Origin: Flavobacterium filum DSM 17961
GTDB lineage: Bacteria; Bacteroidota; Bacteroidia; Flavobacteriales; Flavobacteriaceae
NCBI RefSeq assembly: GCF_000425465.1
Contig: NZ_AUDM01000003.1
Coordinates: forward strand, 124,001 to 188,000
Reading direction: 5' to 3'
Length of the DNA: 64,000 nt
Below, in pieces: positions 32,231 to 41,589 of this stretch. Every line of letters begins with the position of its first letter. The first letter of the stretch is position 1. The notes below the pieces were generated by a model. The model did not search any database. It worked only from the letters and a program-made list of their open reading frames with translations, and was not told the origin of the DNA. The position numbers were made by a program, and so were the translations under genes.

Positions 32231-33334
32231 TTAAATGGCTTCAAACAATTTGCCTGGCAAAGGTCTAATAACTCCTTTTAGTTCTAAATTCAACAAAATT
32301 GAAGATATTTTATACACCGGAAAGTCACATTCAATAGCGATTATGTCCATCAATTCCTTTCCTTTTTGAAACAAATAATCATACACTTTTTGTTCGTCTT
32401 CTTCTAACGAAACAAATAATTGTTTTTGAACCGGTTTTGATTTTTGAGGTTGCAATTGCCAGTTCATAATATATATCAAATCAGCCGCAGACGTTAACAA
32501 ATGAGCTCGCTGGGTTTTGATTAAATTGATACATCCGGCACTAAATTTATCGCCTACTCTTCCCGGAACAGCAAACACATCCCGATTATAATCATTGGCC
32601 AAAGTAGCTGTAATCAATGACCCTCCTTTTTCAGCACTTTCAATGACAATTGTTGCTTCAGCCATTCCGGCCACAATTCGGTTTCGCTTGACAAAATTCT
32701 CTTTATCCGGATTGGAAGTATGCCAAAATTCGGTAAAAAAACCTCCATTTTGCTCCATTTTAGCCACAAATTTTTTGTGTTGTTTGGGATAAATTTGATT
32801 TAAACCATGAGCCAAAACCCCAATGGTTTGCAAATTATGCTCTATTGCTGCCTGATGAGCTACAATATCAACTCCGTAAGCAAAACCACTCACAATAATA
32901 GGGTTTAGCGGAGCAATGTCTTCAATTAATTGTTTACAAAAAGCAGTTCCATAAGACGTAATTTGACGAGTGCCAACAATACTAATTATAGGTTGTTTAT
33001 TCATCTGAATTTCCCCTGATGAAAACAATAGTGTTGGACTATCAAAACAATATTTTAGTTTTTCGGGATAAGTTTCGTCTTTGAACGAATGAACAATGAT
33101 GCCTTCTTTTTGGATAAAATCCAATTCGGCTTGAGCATCGTCAAAAATAGATTTGTTGTTGAGATTTTTTAAGAGAACAGTTCCAATTCCGTCAATAGAA
33201 AGTAATTCTTTCTTTTTAGATTGAAAAACATTTTCGGCAGAACCACAGTGTTGGATGAGTTTTTTGGCAACTACGTCACCTACTCCTTCCGCCTTCAATA
33301 ATGCGAGCGTATAATACAATTCAGATGTTAACAT
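32231..33334 (-). CDS. dprA: DNA processing protein DprA
   Basis: A cytosolic protein that protects incoming single-stranded DNA and loads RecA during natural transformation. The 367-residue protein has an N-terminal HhH-type region (GVGDVVAKKLIQHCG). The Rossmann-like DNA-processing domain follows (ISIVGTRQITSYGTAF, IIVSGFAYGVDIVAHQAA, VLAHGLNQIYPKQH, SEFW-like FFTEFWHTSNPDKENFVKRNRIVAGM, VESAEKGGSLITATLAND). A C-terminal winged-helix-like domain ends the protein. All motifs are intact. Confidence 0.96.
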   Translation of the reverse strand: MLTSELYYTLALLKAEGVGDVVAKKLIQHCGSAENVFQSKKKELLSIDGIGTVLLKNLNNKSIFDDAQAELDFIQKEGIIVHSFKDETYPEKLKYCFDSPTLLFSSGEIQMNKQPIISIVGTRQITSYGTAFCKQLIEDIAPLNPIIVSGFAYGVDIVAHQAAIEHNLQTIGVLAHGLNQIYPKQHKKFVAKMEQNGGFFTEFWHTSNPDKENFVKRNRIVAGMAEATIVIESAEKGGSLITATLANDYNRDVFAVPGRVGDKFSAGCINLIKTQRAHLLTSAADLIYIMNWQLQPQKSKPVQKQLFVSLEEDEQKVYDYLFQKGKELMDIIAIECDFPVYKISSILLNLELKGVIRPLPGKLFEAI

Positions 33335-33466
33335 GGCGTATAAATGAGCTTCAAAGAAACAAAAAAAACACTAATTTTAAAACACTAAACCGTATTTTTT
33401 TGATTTTTTTAAAGAATTAGCTTTTCTAAAATTCTGAGGTTCTTTTTGTTATTCTTTTTTTGTGAA

Positions 33467-33493
33467 TTGTTGATAAAATTTGTTGATAAAATT
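33467..33493. promoter_or_regulatory. Tandem TTGTTGATAAAAT repeat (possible DnaA-box-like pair)
   Basis: TTGTTGATAAAAT occurs twice in direct succession with a 13-base period. TTATCAACA on the complementary strand is one base from the DnaA box consensus TTATCCACA. It lies in the dprA-SPOR gene gap, just upstream of the HU/SPOR gene. It could equally be an operator for that gene. Confidence 0.45.
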
Positions 33494-33528
33494 TTGAAAC
33501 GGCCGTGTAATCTTTTTTCTTTGTTGTT

Positions 33529-34458
33529 ATGAGAATGGAGCAATATATATCCCAATTGTTATATCGACACCAATGTGTAATTGTGCCAGGATTCGGTGGT
33601 TTTCTTACCGAATTTCAATCGGCTAAATTAGTGGCGTCAACACATACTTTATATCCGCCAAAAAAAATGATTTCGTTTAATTTTCAATTAAAAAACAACG
33701 ATGGTATTTTGGCGAATTACATTACCAAAGTTGAAAAAATTAGCTTTGAAAAAGCTACTGAACAAATTGAAAATGAAGTAAAAGAATGGAAATTGTTGCT
33801 TCAAAATCAACAATCACTACTTCTTAACCAGATCGGTAAATTAACCTTAAATCCGGAAGGCAGATTGGTATTTGAACCGATTGATACTTTGAATTATTTA
33901 ACCGATGCTTTTGGTTTAACTTCTATTGTATCTCCTCCTGTAAAAAGAGAGTTACTTTCTGTAGAACCAGAACCAAAAGAGGAAAAACCGGTTATCGTTC
34001 TTTCAACCGAAAAACAAAGGCCAAATTGGTTTAAATATGCCGCTGTGGCAGTAGTTGGATTAGGTATAAGTGGTTTTTTTGTTAATCAATGGCACGAAAC
34101 CAAAAGAGCCAATGATTTGTTACAAGTAGAAAAAGCTGTTCAGAAAAAAGTTGAACAAAAAATTCAACAAGCTACATTTTTTATTGACAACCCCATTTCT
34201 TCTGTTTCACTCACTGTAGTTGAGGAACAAAAAAATTATCATATTGTTGCCGGTGCTTTTAGAGAACTTAAAAATGCTGAAAAAGCTGTGGCTAGTTTAC
34301 AAAAATTAGGCTATAATGCTCGTCAAATTGAACCAAATAAACATGGATTGCACCCAGTGGTTTATGATAGTTATTCCCGTTTAGAAGAAGCACAACAAGC
34401 CTTGGGTGAAATTAAAGCCAATCACAACAAAGAAGCCTGGCTTTTAGTTCAAGAATAA
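33529..34458 (+). CDS. HU-CCDC81-type and SPOR domain protein
   Basis: A 309-residue envelope-associated protein. The first 130 residues are the HU-CCDC81-like double domain found in Bacteroidota (MEQYISQLLYRHQCVIVPGFGGFLTEFQSA, then LLLNQIGKLTLNPEGRLVFEP). A membrane helix follows near residue 165 (FKYAAVAVVGLGISGFFV), and the C-terminal SPOR domain reads YHIVAGAFRELKNAEKAVASLQKLGYNARQIE. SPOR domains bind denuded septal peptidoglycan, so it probably acts at the division site, linking the cytoplasm to the cell wall. A second possible ATG lies two codons in. A terminator follows. Confidence 0.88.
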   Translation: MRMEQYISQLLYRHQCVIVPGFGGFLTEFQSAKLVASTHTLYPPKKMISFNFQLKNNDGILANYITKVEKISFEKATEQIENEVKEWKLLLQNQQSLLLNQIGKLTLNPEGRLVFEPIDTLNYLTDAFGLTSIVSPPVKRELLSVEPEPKEEKPVIVLSTEKQRPNWFKYAAVAVVGLGISGFFVNQWHETKRANDLLQVEKAVQKKVEQKIQQATFFIDNPISSVSLTVVEEQKNYHIVAGAFRELKNAEKAVASLQKLGYNARQIEPNKHGLHPVVYDSYSRLEEAQQALGEIKANHNKEAWLLVQE

Positions 34459-34464
34459 TATAGG

Positions 34465-34489
34465 AAGCTCTTTTTTAAAAGGGCTTTTT
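34465..34489 (+). terminator. Terminator after the HU/SPOR gene
   Basis: AAGCTCTTTT and AAAAGGGCTT pair with one G-T and are followed by a T run. Confidence 0.75.
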
Positions 34490-34499
34490 TTATGTTTTC

Positions 34500-34535
34500 T
34501 TTGTCTATTTTTTTAAAAGTAGATTTCTACCTTTG
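34500..34535 (+). promoter_or_regulatory. Promoter of the thioesterase gene
   Basis: TTTG at 34500-34503 and TACCTTTG at 34528-34535, followed by C, form a -33/-7 pair. The spacer of 24 is slightly long. The start codon is 11 bases downstream. Confidence 0.55.
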
Positions 34536-34546
34536 CAAAAAAAAAG

Positions 34547-35056
34547 ATGCAAGTAAAATTTCCTTCCGAATCTGTTACCACTTTAACTGATGTGGTATTA
34601 CCTGGTGAAACCAATCCTTTGAATAATCTATTTGGTGGAGAATTATTAGCTCGAATGGACAGAGCAGCAAGTATTTCGGCTAGAAGACATTCCAGAAGAA
34701 TTTGTGTGACTGCATCTGTCAATCACGTTGCCTTTAATAAAGCGATTCCGCTTGGAAGTGTAGTTACAGTTGAATCAAAAGTTTCACGTGCGTTTAACAC
34801 TTCCATGGAAATTTATATTGATGTTTGGATTGAAGACCGCGAATCGGGAAATAAAACAAAAGCAAATGAAGCTATTTATACGTTTGTAGCGGTAGACGAA
34901 ACAGGAAATCCCGTTCCTGTTCCACAAATTGAACCGCAAACCGAATTAGAAAAACAACGCTTTGATGCTGCTTTACGACGAAAACAACTTAGTTTGGTTT
35001 TAGCAGGAAAAATGAAACCCAACGATGCTACAGAATTAAAAGCACTTTTCTTATAA
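34547..35056 (+). CDS. Acyl-CoA thioesterase (hotdog fold, YciA-like)
   Basis: A 169-residue cytosolic enzyme that hydrolyses acyl-CoA. The hotdog motif LPGETNPLNNLFGGELLARMDRAASISA includes the conserved Asn-x-x-x-Gly-Gly and the catalytic acidic region in the long helix. SVNHVAFNKAIPLGSVVTVESKVSRA is the following strand pair. The length and pattern fit the YciA/acyl-CoA hydrolase group. It has its own promoter and a shared bidirectional terminator. Confidence 0.93.
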   Translation: MQVKFPSESVTTLTDVVLPGETNPLNNLFGGELLARMDRAASISARRHSRRICVTASVNHVAFNKAIPLGSVVTVESKVSRAFNTSMEIYIDVWIEDRESGNKTKANEAIYTFVAVDETGNPVPVPQIEPQTELEKQRFDAALRRKQLSLVLAGKMKPNDATELKALFL

Positions 35057-35066
35057 ATCCATAAAA

Positions 35067-35097
35067 AAGCCCCAAAGATTTAAACTTTTTGGGGCTT
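35067..35097. terminator. Bidirectional terminator between thioesterase and EnvC-like genes
   Basis: AAGCCCCAAA pairs perfectly with TTTGGGGCTT, with A and T runs on both sides. It serves the convergent pair. Confidence 0.9.
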
Positions 35098-35120
35098 ATA
35101 TTTTTGTTATCGTTTTCTAA

Positions 35121-36359
35121 TTACATGTTATACAACCAACTTTGAGGATTCAAGAAAGTATCATTTTGAAGCACAGAAAATTTAATGGCCGTTTTTCCGG
35201 TTGATTCATTTGTTCTGATTCTACCGATAGTTTGTTTGATGTTTACCTTATCGCCTTTACTTACGGAAATTGTTTCTAAATTTTGGTAAACCGTAATAAA
35301 ATCACCGTGTTTAATCATTACTAACTTATTTACCGGAGAAAGAATTTGAATTGACATAACGGTTCCGCCAAAAACAGCTCTGGCATTTGAACCTTGTTCA
35401 GTTGTGATTTCAACACCATTACTATGCACAATTAAAGACGGCTGAACGGGATGCGGTTGATTACCAAATTTAAGTGACACAAATCCTTTTTCAACCGGCC
35501 AAGGTAAACTTCCTCTGTTCGCTTTAAAATTATCTGATTCTACTTTTCCTTCAGCTGTTAGCACAATTTTTGTTTCAGAAGTTCCGGTTGACTTAGTTTT
35601 TACACCCTCTTTTTTGGCAGTTTTTTTATTTTCAGCGGCAATAGCTTCACGAATCAAACGTTGGATTTTTTTGTCAATTTCATTGGCTTCCTGTTGTTTT
35701 TTCTTGATGTCAGCAATAATTTTCTTTTGATCTTTTTTAATTGATTTAACCAATTTTTCTTGCTCTTGTTTTTCTTTTACTAAAACTAATTTCTCTTGTT
35801 CTTGCTCTTTAATCACTTTTTCTTTTTCAACCTTTAAGGCTCCTAATTTCACATTATATACCTCTAATTCTGTTGTTTTTTCTTTGATTTCATCCCCTTG
35901 ATTTTTACGATGTCCGGCATATTGTTTCATGTACTGAATCCTTTTATAGGCCTGAGTAAAATTTTGAGAAGACAATAAAAACATCGCTCTGCTTCTTTCA
36001 GATCGGCTTTTATAGGACTTAACAATCATATTGGCATAATCCTCTTTTAATATTTCTAATTCGCGGTTTAGTTGATTTATTTTTACTTGATTGGTATAAA
36101 TATCATCCGACAATAATTTAGCTTGTTTTTCATTGGTTTGAATCAATTTTTCACGCAATTCAATTTTTGCTTTTTGCTGTTGAATAACCGTAACTACAGA
36201 CTTTTCTTTCTTCTTGTTTTCTTGAAGGATTCGTTCATTCAATCTGATTTCCTCCAACAATTGAGCTTTTCGTTGCTCTAATTTTTTTTGTGCTTCTGTT
36301 TGAGCCAAAACTAAAGTGCTACAGAAAAGAAAAAATAATATATAAACTGACTTTTGCAT
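35121..36359 (-). CDS. EnvC-like M23/LytM-fold protein, catalytic residues lost
   Basis: A 412-residue periplasmic protein. Signal peptide MQKSVYILFFLFCSTLVLAQ, a long Lys/Glu/Gln-rich coiled coil (about 22-255), and a C-terminal LytM domain (about 290-412). The zinc-site residues of active M23 peptidases are changed. The HxGxD region reads VHSNGVEIT (Asp replaced by Glu), TxYxHL reads TVYQNL (His lost), and the HLHFE region reads AIKFSV (both His lost). This is the EnvC/NlpD pattern of a non-catalytic amidase activator in cell division. It is followed downstream by DUF4292 and TPR genes upstream in the same operon. Confidence 0.88.
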   Translation of the reverse strand: MQKSVYILFFLFCSTLVLAQTEAQKKLEQRKAQLLEEIRLNERILQENKKKEKSVVTVIQQQKAKIELREKLIQTNEKQAKLLSDDIYTNQVKINQLNRELEILKEDYANMIVKSYKSRSERSRAMFLLSSQNFTQAYKRIQYMKQYAGHRKNQGDEIKEKTTELEVYNVKLGALKVEKEKVIKEQEQEKLVLVKEKQEQEKLVKSIKKDQKKIIADIKKKQQEANEIDKKIQRLIREAIAAENKKTAKKEGVKTKSTGTSETKIVLTAEGKVESDNFKANRGSLPWPVEKGFVSLKFGNQPHPVQPSLIVHSNGVEITTEQGSNARAVFGGTVMSIQILSPVNKLVMIKHGDFITVYQNLETISVSKGDKVNIKQTIGRIRTNESTGKTAIKFSVLQNDTFLNPQSWLYNM

Positions 36360-36369
36360 AGACTAGACT

Positions 36370-37143
36370 TTAGTTTTCGATAAATAATTGTTCATATCCA
36401 CTTGGTACACTATACGGAAAAGACAATTGCTCATTAAACGTAATAGAATTATATTCCAATGATATAGCTGTTTTTTCACTGTTTTGAATGGCTTCAATTA
36501 AAAGATTTAACGGTAAAATTGCTTCTTTATATTCTTTATGCAACGGATACGATACGATTAGTTTTCTGTTTTTCTCCACTTGTTCAATTTCTTGTTTTTT
36601 AATCAAAAAATTGATGGCTTCAAAAGAATAGGATTTCACATTTTTTTGGTCTGTTAATTCCTGTAATTTATACCATTTGTTTTCAATTAAATTGCTGTAT
36701 TTCCCTTTTCTTAAATCGTCCATTGCTTTTCCTAACAACATGTTTTGCACCTTAAAAAAATCTAAATCAGTGCCTAACCAATTGCTTAACGTTGTATAAT
36801 CTCCTTCAAAAAATTTACCGCCGTTTTTTTCATAATACTTTACCTCACTTGGTGTAATCAACCCTTTGGCCATTGTTATACCAAGAAATCTAATGCTCAC
36901 CAAAATCATTTCATCTTTCTTCATTTTGATTTCTGCTGAAAAAGCTAACGATTGATTTTTGTCTTTATACTTTGCGTTTGCCCTAATATAAGCAGTAGAA
37001 AAATCAGATTTTGAAGCATAATGATTTTCAATGATTTTTTGAGTAGTCAAATCATCCGAAGCTTTTCCTTCTACAATTCCTTTTTTGGCTTTGCAACCCA
37101 CTAAAGAAAATAGAATTATCATTATCCCAAAAACTTGTTTCAT
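36370..37143 (-). CDS. DUF4292 lipoprotein
   Basis: A 257-residue lipoprotein. The signal peptide MKQVFGIMIILFSLVGC ends at a lipobox Cys. The body shows beta strands with the DUF4292 pattern (FSTAYIRANAKYKDKNQSLAFSAEIKMKKDEMILVSI, LGITMAKGLITPSEVKYYEK, FFEGDYTTLSNWLG), resembling a LolA/LolB-like fold. It may help lipoprotein or lipid handling at the outer membrane, but this is only inferred from fold resemblance. It shares one base with the preceding TPR gene and precedes the EnvC-like gene by 10 bases. Confidence 0.85.
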   Translation of the reverse strand: MKQVFGIMIILFSLVGCKAKKGIVEGKASDDLTTQKIIENHYASKSDFSTAYIRANAKYKDKNQSLAFSAEIKMKKDEMILVSIRFLGITMAKGLITPSEVKYYEKNGGKFFEGDYTTLSNWLGTDLDFFKVQNMLLGKAMDDLRKGKYSNLIENKWYKLQELTDQKNVKSYSFEAINFLIKKQEIEQVEKNRKLIVSYPLHKEYKEAILPLNLLIEAIQNSEKTAISLEYNSITFNEQLSFPYSVPSGYEQLFIEN

Positions 37144-38492
37144 TATTTAATTGCTTTTAATAGTTTATCTGCTTTTATAAAATAACTTTCTTTTTTCTTC
37201 ACATCGCCCAATCCATTGAAAGCTTCGCCTAATTGAATATAAAAATTTGCCTCTAGTTTTGGATTGTCAACTACATAATCAACACCTATTTCTAAAAGAT
37301 CTTTCGCTTTTTTAAACTTTTTTTGTTGATTATAAGCCATTCCGGCATAATAGTAAAATTCCGGTTGAAGAGGATATAATTCATTATTTCGCTCCGCAAA
37401 AGTTAATAAAGAAGAATATTGATTGGTTTCTACCCAAGCATTCATCAATAAAAAACTGTTTTCAAAATCAGTTGGGTTATTTTCAGAAGCAAGTTCAAAA
37501 AATTTGGCCGCATTTTTCCAATCTGCTTTTTGTTGGTAAAATTTCCCTACTTCTTTGGCAACATTTAGTTGAGTATCGTTTTTGAAATACGGAATTGCCT
37601 TTTCAATTTCAATTGCAAAAACCGGATTTTTCTTTGCGAACACCAAAAACTCATTGAAAACACGGTGCTTGATTTTTCGATCTATTTTGGCACTTCCCAA
37701 TATTTTATGCATGGCAACAGAAGCTTTTTCACCTTCGCTTTTTTCTAGATGAAATTTGAATAAACTCACTTGAGCCCAATCAGAAGATGGAATTTCTTTT
37801 TCCAATAATTTTGCAATTTCCATTGCTTTATCCTCTTGATTGTTTTCAGAATACAGATAAATTAATGCCACATAATTATCTTCACCTTTTGGATTTAATT
37901 TAATCGCTTGTACTAATTTTTCTGTCTCTTGTCCTTGGTAGCGAGTTGTGCTTAAAATTTGACTTCTAAATTGTTCTCTAACTTCTGATTTCCCAATTGT
38001 AGTGGTTAGTTCATCTATTAAAGCTAATGCTTCATCATATTGTTGAGTAAACATGTATAACGACACTAAATCTTCTTTATATTCTTTTTTAAATTCTATA
38101 AGCTTTTTAATAATTACAATAGCGTTTTTATAGTCACGAGTAGCATATGAAACATCGTACATTCCAGACCAAAACCATCTGTTTTTTGGATCCAATTGAG
38201 ATGCTTTTTCAAAACTATCATACGCTCTTTTATACTCTTTTTGAGCCAAATAATTTTTACCTAACTCAAAATGCACAACCGGATTGTTGGGTTCTAAAAC
38301 CAAACATTTTTGAAGAGCATTTACAGCTTTATCATAATTTTCAATCCCTTTCTCTCGTAATGATTCGTAAAACGCCTCTTGAAACTCACTTGAATCAACA
38401 GCAATATCTTCAGGTTCTACTTGTGATAATAAGGTTATCGATTGAAAAAAAATTCCAATAAAAAGTAGAATATGTAATGTGCGTTTTATCAT
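37143..38492 (-). CDS. TPR-repeat exported protein
   Basis: A 449-residue exported protein. Signal peptide MIKRTLHILLFIGIFFQSITLLSQ. Tandem TPR helices fill most of the chain, for example AVNALQKCLVLEPNNPVVHFELGKNYLAQ, YKRAYDSFEKASQLDPKN and AAKFFELASENNPTDFENSFLLMNA. It is a protein-interaction scaffold, likely periplasmic, in one operon with DUF4292 and the EnvC-like gene. A C/G-rich palindrome lies just upstream of its start. Confidence 0.88.
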   Translation of the reverse strand: MIKRTLHILLFIGIFFQSITLLSQVEPEDIAVDSSEFQEAFYESLREKGIENYDKAVNALQKCLVLEPNNPVVHFELGKNYLAQKEYKRAYDSFEKASQLDPKNRWFWSGMYDVSYATRDYKNAIVIIKKLIEFKKEYKEDLVSLYMFTQQYDEALALIDELTTTIGKSEVREQFRSQILSTTRYQGQETEKLVQAIKLNPKGEDNYVALIYLYSENNQEDKAMEIAKLLEKEIPSSDWAQVSLFKFHLEKSEGEKASVAMHKILGSAKIDRKIKHRVFNEFLVFAKKNPVFAIEIEKAIPYFKNDTQLNVAKEVGKFYQQKADWKNAAKFFELASENNPTDFENSFLLMNAWVETNQYSSLLTFAERNNELYPLQPEFYYYAGMAYNQQKKFKKAKDLLEIGVDYVVDNPKLEANFYIQLGEAFNGLGDVKKKESYFIKADKLLKAIK

Positions 38493-38496
38493 TTTA

Positions 38497-38532
38497 CCTC
38501 ACCCCCAACCCCTCTCCATGGGAGAGGGGAGC
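38497..38532. repeat. C/G-rich dispersed palindrome, copy 1
   Basis: Starts TACCTCACCCCCAACCC and then CCCCTCTCC-ATGG-GAGAGGGG at 38509-38529. A related sequence in the opposite orientation lies at 42570-42606. The GC content is strikingly unlike the AT-rich surroundings. Confidence 0.8.
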
Positions 38533-38552
38533 GAGCATTATGTTTATTTATT

Positions 38553-39563
38553 CTATTCTAAAACCGAATAATCCCCGATGCTAATACTTGTGAAATTACC
38601 ATCAAACGATGCATGATTCCCTATCATAGCATTATCTAAACTTGCATTCTTTATGTGAGAATGGGTTTGAACCAAACTATTTTTGATGGTTGAATCAACA
38701 ACATGACATCCTTTTCCAAGAGAAACATTTGGTCCAACCGTTGCGTTAATCAAAACCACATCATCACCAATATAACAAGGTGGAATGATGGTTGCATTTT
38801 CTAATTTTATTGTTTTTGAAACCAATTCTTCTCCATCTTGATGTAAAAACCCTAACATTCTGGTGTTGGTTTCTACGGTTACGTCTTTATTTCCACAGTC
38901 CATCCATTCATCCACTTGTCCTGGAACAAATTTCATGCCTTTTGCCATCATTTGTTTGATTCCGTCATTAATTTGGTATTCGCCACCATGAATGATGTTA
39001 TTATCTAGAACGGATTGCAACTCACTTTTAAGAACGGCAACATCTTTGAAATAGTATATGCCAATCACCGCCAAATCAGAAACAAACTCTTTTGGTTTTT
39101 CAACCAACTCAATGATTTCGCCATTTGCATTTAAATTTACTACGCCAAAAGCTTCCGGTTGATCTACTTGTTTTACCCAAATGACGCTGTCAGCTGTTGT
39201 GTCCAGATCAAAATCGGCACGAATTAATGTATCGGCATACGCAATGACGGCTGGACCACTCAATGAATCTTTGGCACACATAATAGCGTGACCAGTTCCT
39301 AAAGCTTCATTTTGGTAGTATATTGTTCCTTTTGCACCTAATTTTTGAGCAATTGCAATTAATTCATTTTCAACTTGTTTGCCAAAACTTTCATGAATAA
39401 TAAAAGCAACTTCGTCAATCGGTTGGTTCAAAACTCCAGCTATATCTTCCACCAATCGATGAACGATAGGTTTTCCGGCAACCGGAATTAATGGTTTTGG
39501 TACTGTTAATGTGTGAGGTCTTAATCTAGAGCCGCGTCCGGCCATTGGTACTATTATTTTCAT
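38553..39563 (-). CDS. Sugar-phosphate nucleotidyltransferase with left-handed beta-helix end
   Basis: A 336-residue cytosolic enzyme. The N-terminal nucleotidyltransferase domain has the activation loop MAGRGSRLRPHTLTVPKPLIPVAGKPI, where the G-x-G-x-R-x-x-P and Lys are intact. VIWVKQVDQPEAFGVV and EIIELVEKPKEF are the sugar-binding segments. The C-terminal ~100 residues (IIPPCYIGDDVVLINATVGPNVSLGKGCHVV) form hexapeptide repeats of a left-handed beta helix. It probably makes an NDP-sugar for surface glycans; the sugar is unknown. dut and a flippase gene lie upstream on the same strand. Confidence 0.9.
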   Translation of the reverse strand: MKIIVPMAGRGSRLRPHTLTVPKPLIPVAGKPIVHRLVEDIAGVLNQPIDEVAFIIHESFGKQVENELIAIAQKLGAKGTIYYQNEALGTGHAIMCAKDSLSGPAVIAYADTLIRADFDLDTTADSVIWVKQVDQPEAFGVVNLNANGEIIELVEKPKEFVSDLAVIGIYYFKDVAVLKSELQSVLDNNIIHGGEYQINDGIKQMMAKGMKFVPGQVDEWMDCGNKDVTVETNTRMLGFLHQDGEELVSKTIKLENATIIPPCYIGDDVVLINATVGPNVSLGKGCHVVDSTIKNSLVQTHSHIKNASLDNAMIGNHASFDGNFTSISIGDYSVLE

Positions 39564-39571
39564 ATTGCTGT

Positions 39572-39613
39572 ATTAAGATTTGAGTATTAAGTATTAAGAC
39601 TTGACTGAATACT
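39572..39613. repeat. Heptamer array, ATTAAGT type
   Basis: Units ATTAAGA, TTTGAGT, ATTAAGT, ATTAAGA, CTTGACT, GAATACT in exact 7-bp steps, between the nucleotidyltransferase start and dut. Confidence 0.7.
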
Positions 39614-39661
39614 TTTAATTATTAATTTTTTAAACTGCTTACTGTCGCTGAAAACTGATTA

Positions 39662-40096
39662 TTATTTTACGCCTGTGCTTCCGAAACCACCTTCACCACG
39701 CGATGTTTCAGTTAACACTTCTACTTCAACCCATTCTGCTCTTTCGTGTTTGGCGATAATGAGTTGAGCAATTCGTTCACCGTTTTCAATAACAAAATCT
39801 TCTTTGGACAAATTTACCAAAATAACCCCAATCTCCCCACGATAATCTGCATCAACTGTGCCTGGAGAATTTAAAACAGTAATTCCTTTTTTGGCTGCCA
39901 AACCGCTACGTGGACGAACTTGTGCCTCGCAACCTATAGGCAATTCTATAAACAATCCGGTTTTTATGATGGTTCTTTCTAATGATTTTAAAGTGATTGG
40001 CTCAGATAAATTGGCTCGTAAATCCATTCCAGCTGAAGCAATGGTTTCATAATTTGGTAAAGGATGTTGTGATTTATTGATGATTTTGATATTCAT
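39662..40096 (-). CDS. dut: dUTP diphosphatase
   Basis: Trimeric enzyme that hydrolyses dUTP to dUMP and keeps uracil out of DNA. The five motifs are present in the 144 residues: [52 protein letters not shown] and the C-terminal [10 protein letters not shown] arm. Length is normal. It ends 1 base before the flippase stop region and is encoded downstream of that gene. Confidence 0.97.
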   Translation of the reverse strand: MNIKIINKSQHPLPNYETIASAGMDLRANLSEPITLKSLERTIIKTGLFIELPIGCEAQVRPRSGLAAKKGITVLNSPGTVDADYRGEIGVILVNLSKEDFVIENGERIAQLIIAKHERAEWVEVEVLTETSRGEGGFGSTGVK

Positions 40097-40097
40097 T

Positions 40098-41552
40098 TCA
40101 AGATGATTTTTTTAATATTCGTAAAAGTGTATTTTTTTCATTTCGATAAATGAAATAAAGAAAAACAAGTAGCAATCCAATTCCAACAAAATAATTCTCT
40201 CTAAACCCATAAAAATAGACAAAGGAAAACAGCACGGAAAGTCCTAAATAAAAACCAATTTTGTTTGTATCATACGGAATCGGATAATGACGATTGCCGA
40301 GATAATAGGAAATGGTCATCATGCTTCCATAAGCAGCAATCGTTGCAATAGCAGAACCCATGTAACTGAATTTTTCAATCAATAAAAAGTTCAAAATCAA
40401 GGTGACGATAGCTCCAACTATTGAAATATACGCTCCCATTTTGGTGCGATCTGTCAACTTATACCAAACAGAAAGATTGGTGTAAATTCCCAAAAAGAAA
40501 TTGGCCAAAACGATCAAAGGAACCACTTTCATTGCCGACCAATACGTTTCATTTGGAATCAAAAACAGTTTTAAAACATCTGCAAAAACAATCACTGACA
40601 ACGAAATGACGGAACCAAAAATCACAAAATATTTGGTAATATCGGCATACGTTTGTGGAGCATTTTCATTTTTAGCATAGCTAAAGAAAAAAGGTTCGAT
40701 TCCTAAAGTATAAGCTGTTCTGAACAGCACCATGAACAGTCCGATTTTATAACAAGCAGCATAGGCTCCAATTTCTGCTTTGCTGATATGTAATTTTTCT
40801 AATAAAATTTTATCGAAATGTTCGTTGATGGCAAATGCTAATCCGGCAATTAAAATCGGGAAACCATACCGAAGCATTTGTCGCCATAATTTAGCATCAA
40901 AATGCCATTGAATATGAAAATAATTAGGCGAAAGAACGATTAAGGTTAGTAAACTAGCTACGATATTAGCCACAAAAATATACCCAATTTGAAAATTTTC
41001 TACATACAAACTGGCCAAAAAACTATTCGGATAAGCCGCAGCAATTTTGGGTAAATAAATCAAAAAGAAAAGATTCAATCCGAGATTAACCGCAACGTTT
41101 CCAATTTTTATGATAGCATAAACAATCGGTCTTTGGTAAGCTCTTAGTTTCGAAAACGGAATAATAACCAAGGCATCCAACACTAAAATCCAAATGGTAT
41201 AGGTGATAAATTCGGCATCAATTCCGGAAAGATTAGCTAACGTATTTCGAAACAAAAGTGCTCCAATCAAAAAAACAATGGTGGTCCAAAAAACAGAAAT
41301 GGTTGATGTACCAATAACCGCTCTTTTATCGTCGTGTGAATGATAAAACCGAAAAAAAGAAGTTTCCATTCCATAGGCCAAAATCACGTTGAATACCACT
41401 AGCCAGGAAAAAATGATAGAAACTTCACCATACTCTCCTGTTTTCAACATTTTTGTATAAAGCGGAACCAACAAAAAACTAAATATTCTAGGCAACACTG
41501 TGGCTAACCCATATATAGCGGTTTGTTTGAATAACGATTTATAAAGTCCCAA
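40098..41552 (-). CDS. Polysaccharide flippase / Wzx-like membrane protein
   Basis: A 484-residue inner-membrane protein with about 12-14 hydrophobic helices, beginning [35 protein letters not shown], a typical start of MATE-like oligosaccharide flippases. It probably moves lipid-linked glycan units across the inner membrane. It shares an operon layout with dut (1-base gap) and the nucleotidyltransferase downstream, which fits a role in surface glycan assembly. Confidence 0.9.
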   Translation of the reverse strand: MGLYKSLFKQTAIYGLATVLPRIFSFLLVPLYTKMLKTGEYGEVSIIFSWLVVFNVILAYGMETSFFRFYHSHDDKRAVIGTSTISVFWTTIVFLIGALLFRNTLANLSGIDAEFITYTIWILVLDALVIIPFSKLRAYQRPIVYAIIKIGNVAVNLGLNLFFLIYLPKIAAAYPNSFLASLYVENFQIGYIFVANIVASLLTLIVLSPNYFHIQWHFDAKLWRQMLRYGFPILIAGLAFAINEHFDKILLEKLHISKAEIGAYAACYKIGLFMVLFRTAYTLGIEPFFFSYAKNENAPQTYADITKYFVIFGSVISLSVIVFADVLKLFLIPNETYWSAMKVVPLIVLANFFLGIYTNLSVWYKLTDRTKMGAYISIVGAIVTLILNFLLIEKFSYMGSAIATIAAYGSMMTISYYLGNRHYPIPYDTNKIGFYLGLSVLFSFVYFYGFRENYFVGIGLLLVFLYFIYRNEKNTLLRILKKSS

Positions 41553-41589
41553 GAAAAGTTGAATTTAATTTTGTTAAAAGCAAAAGTAA

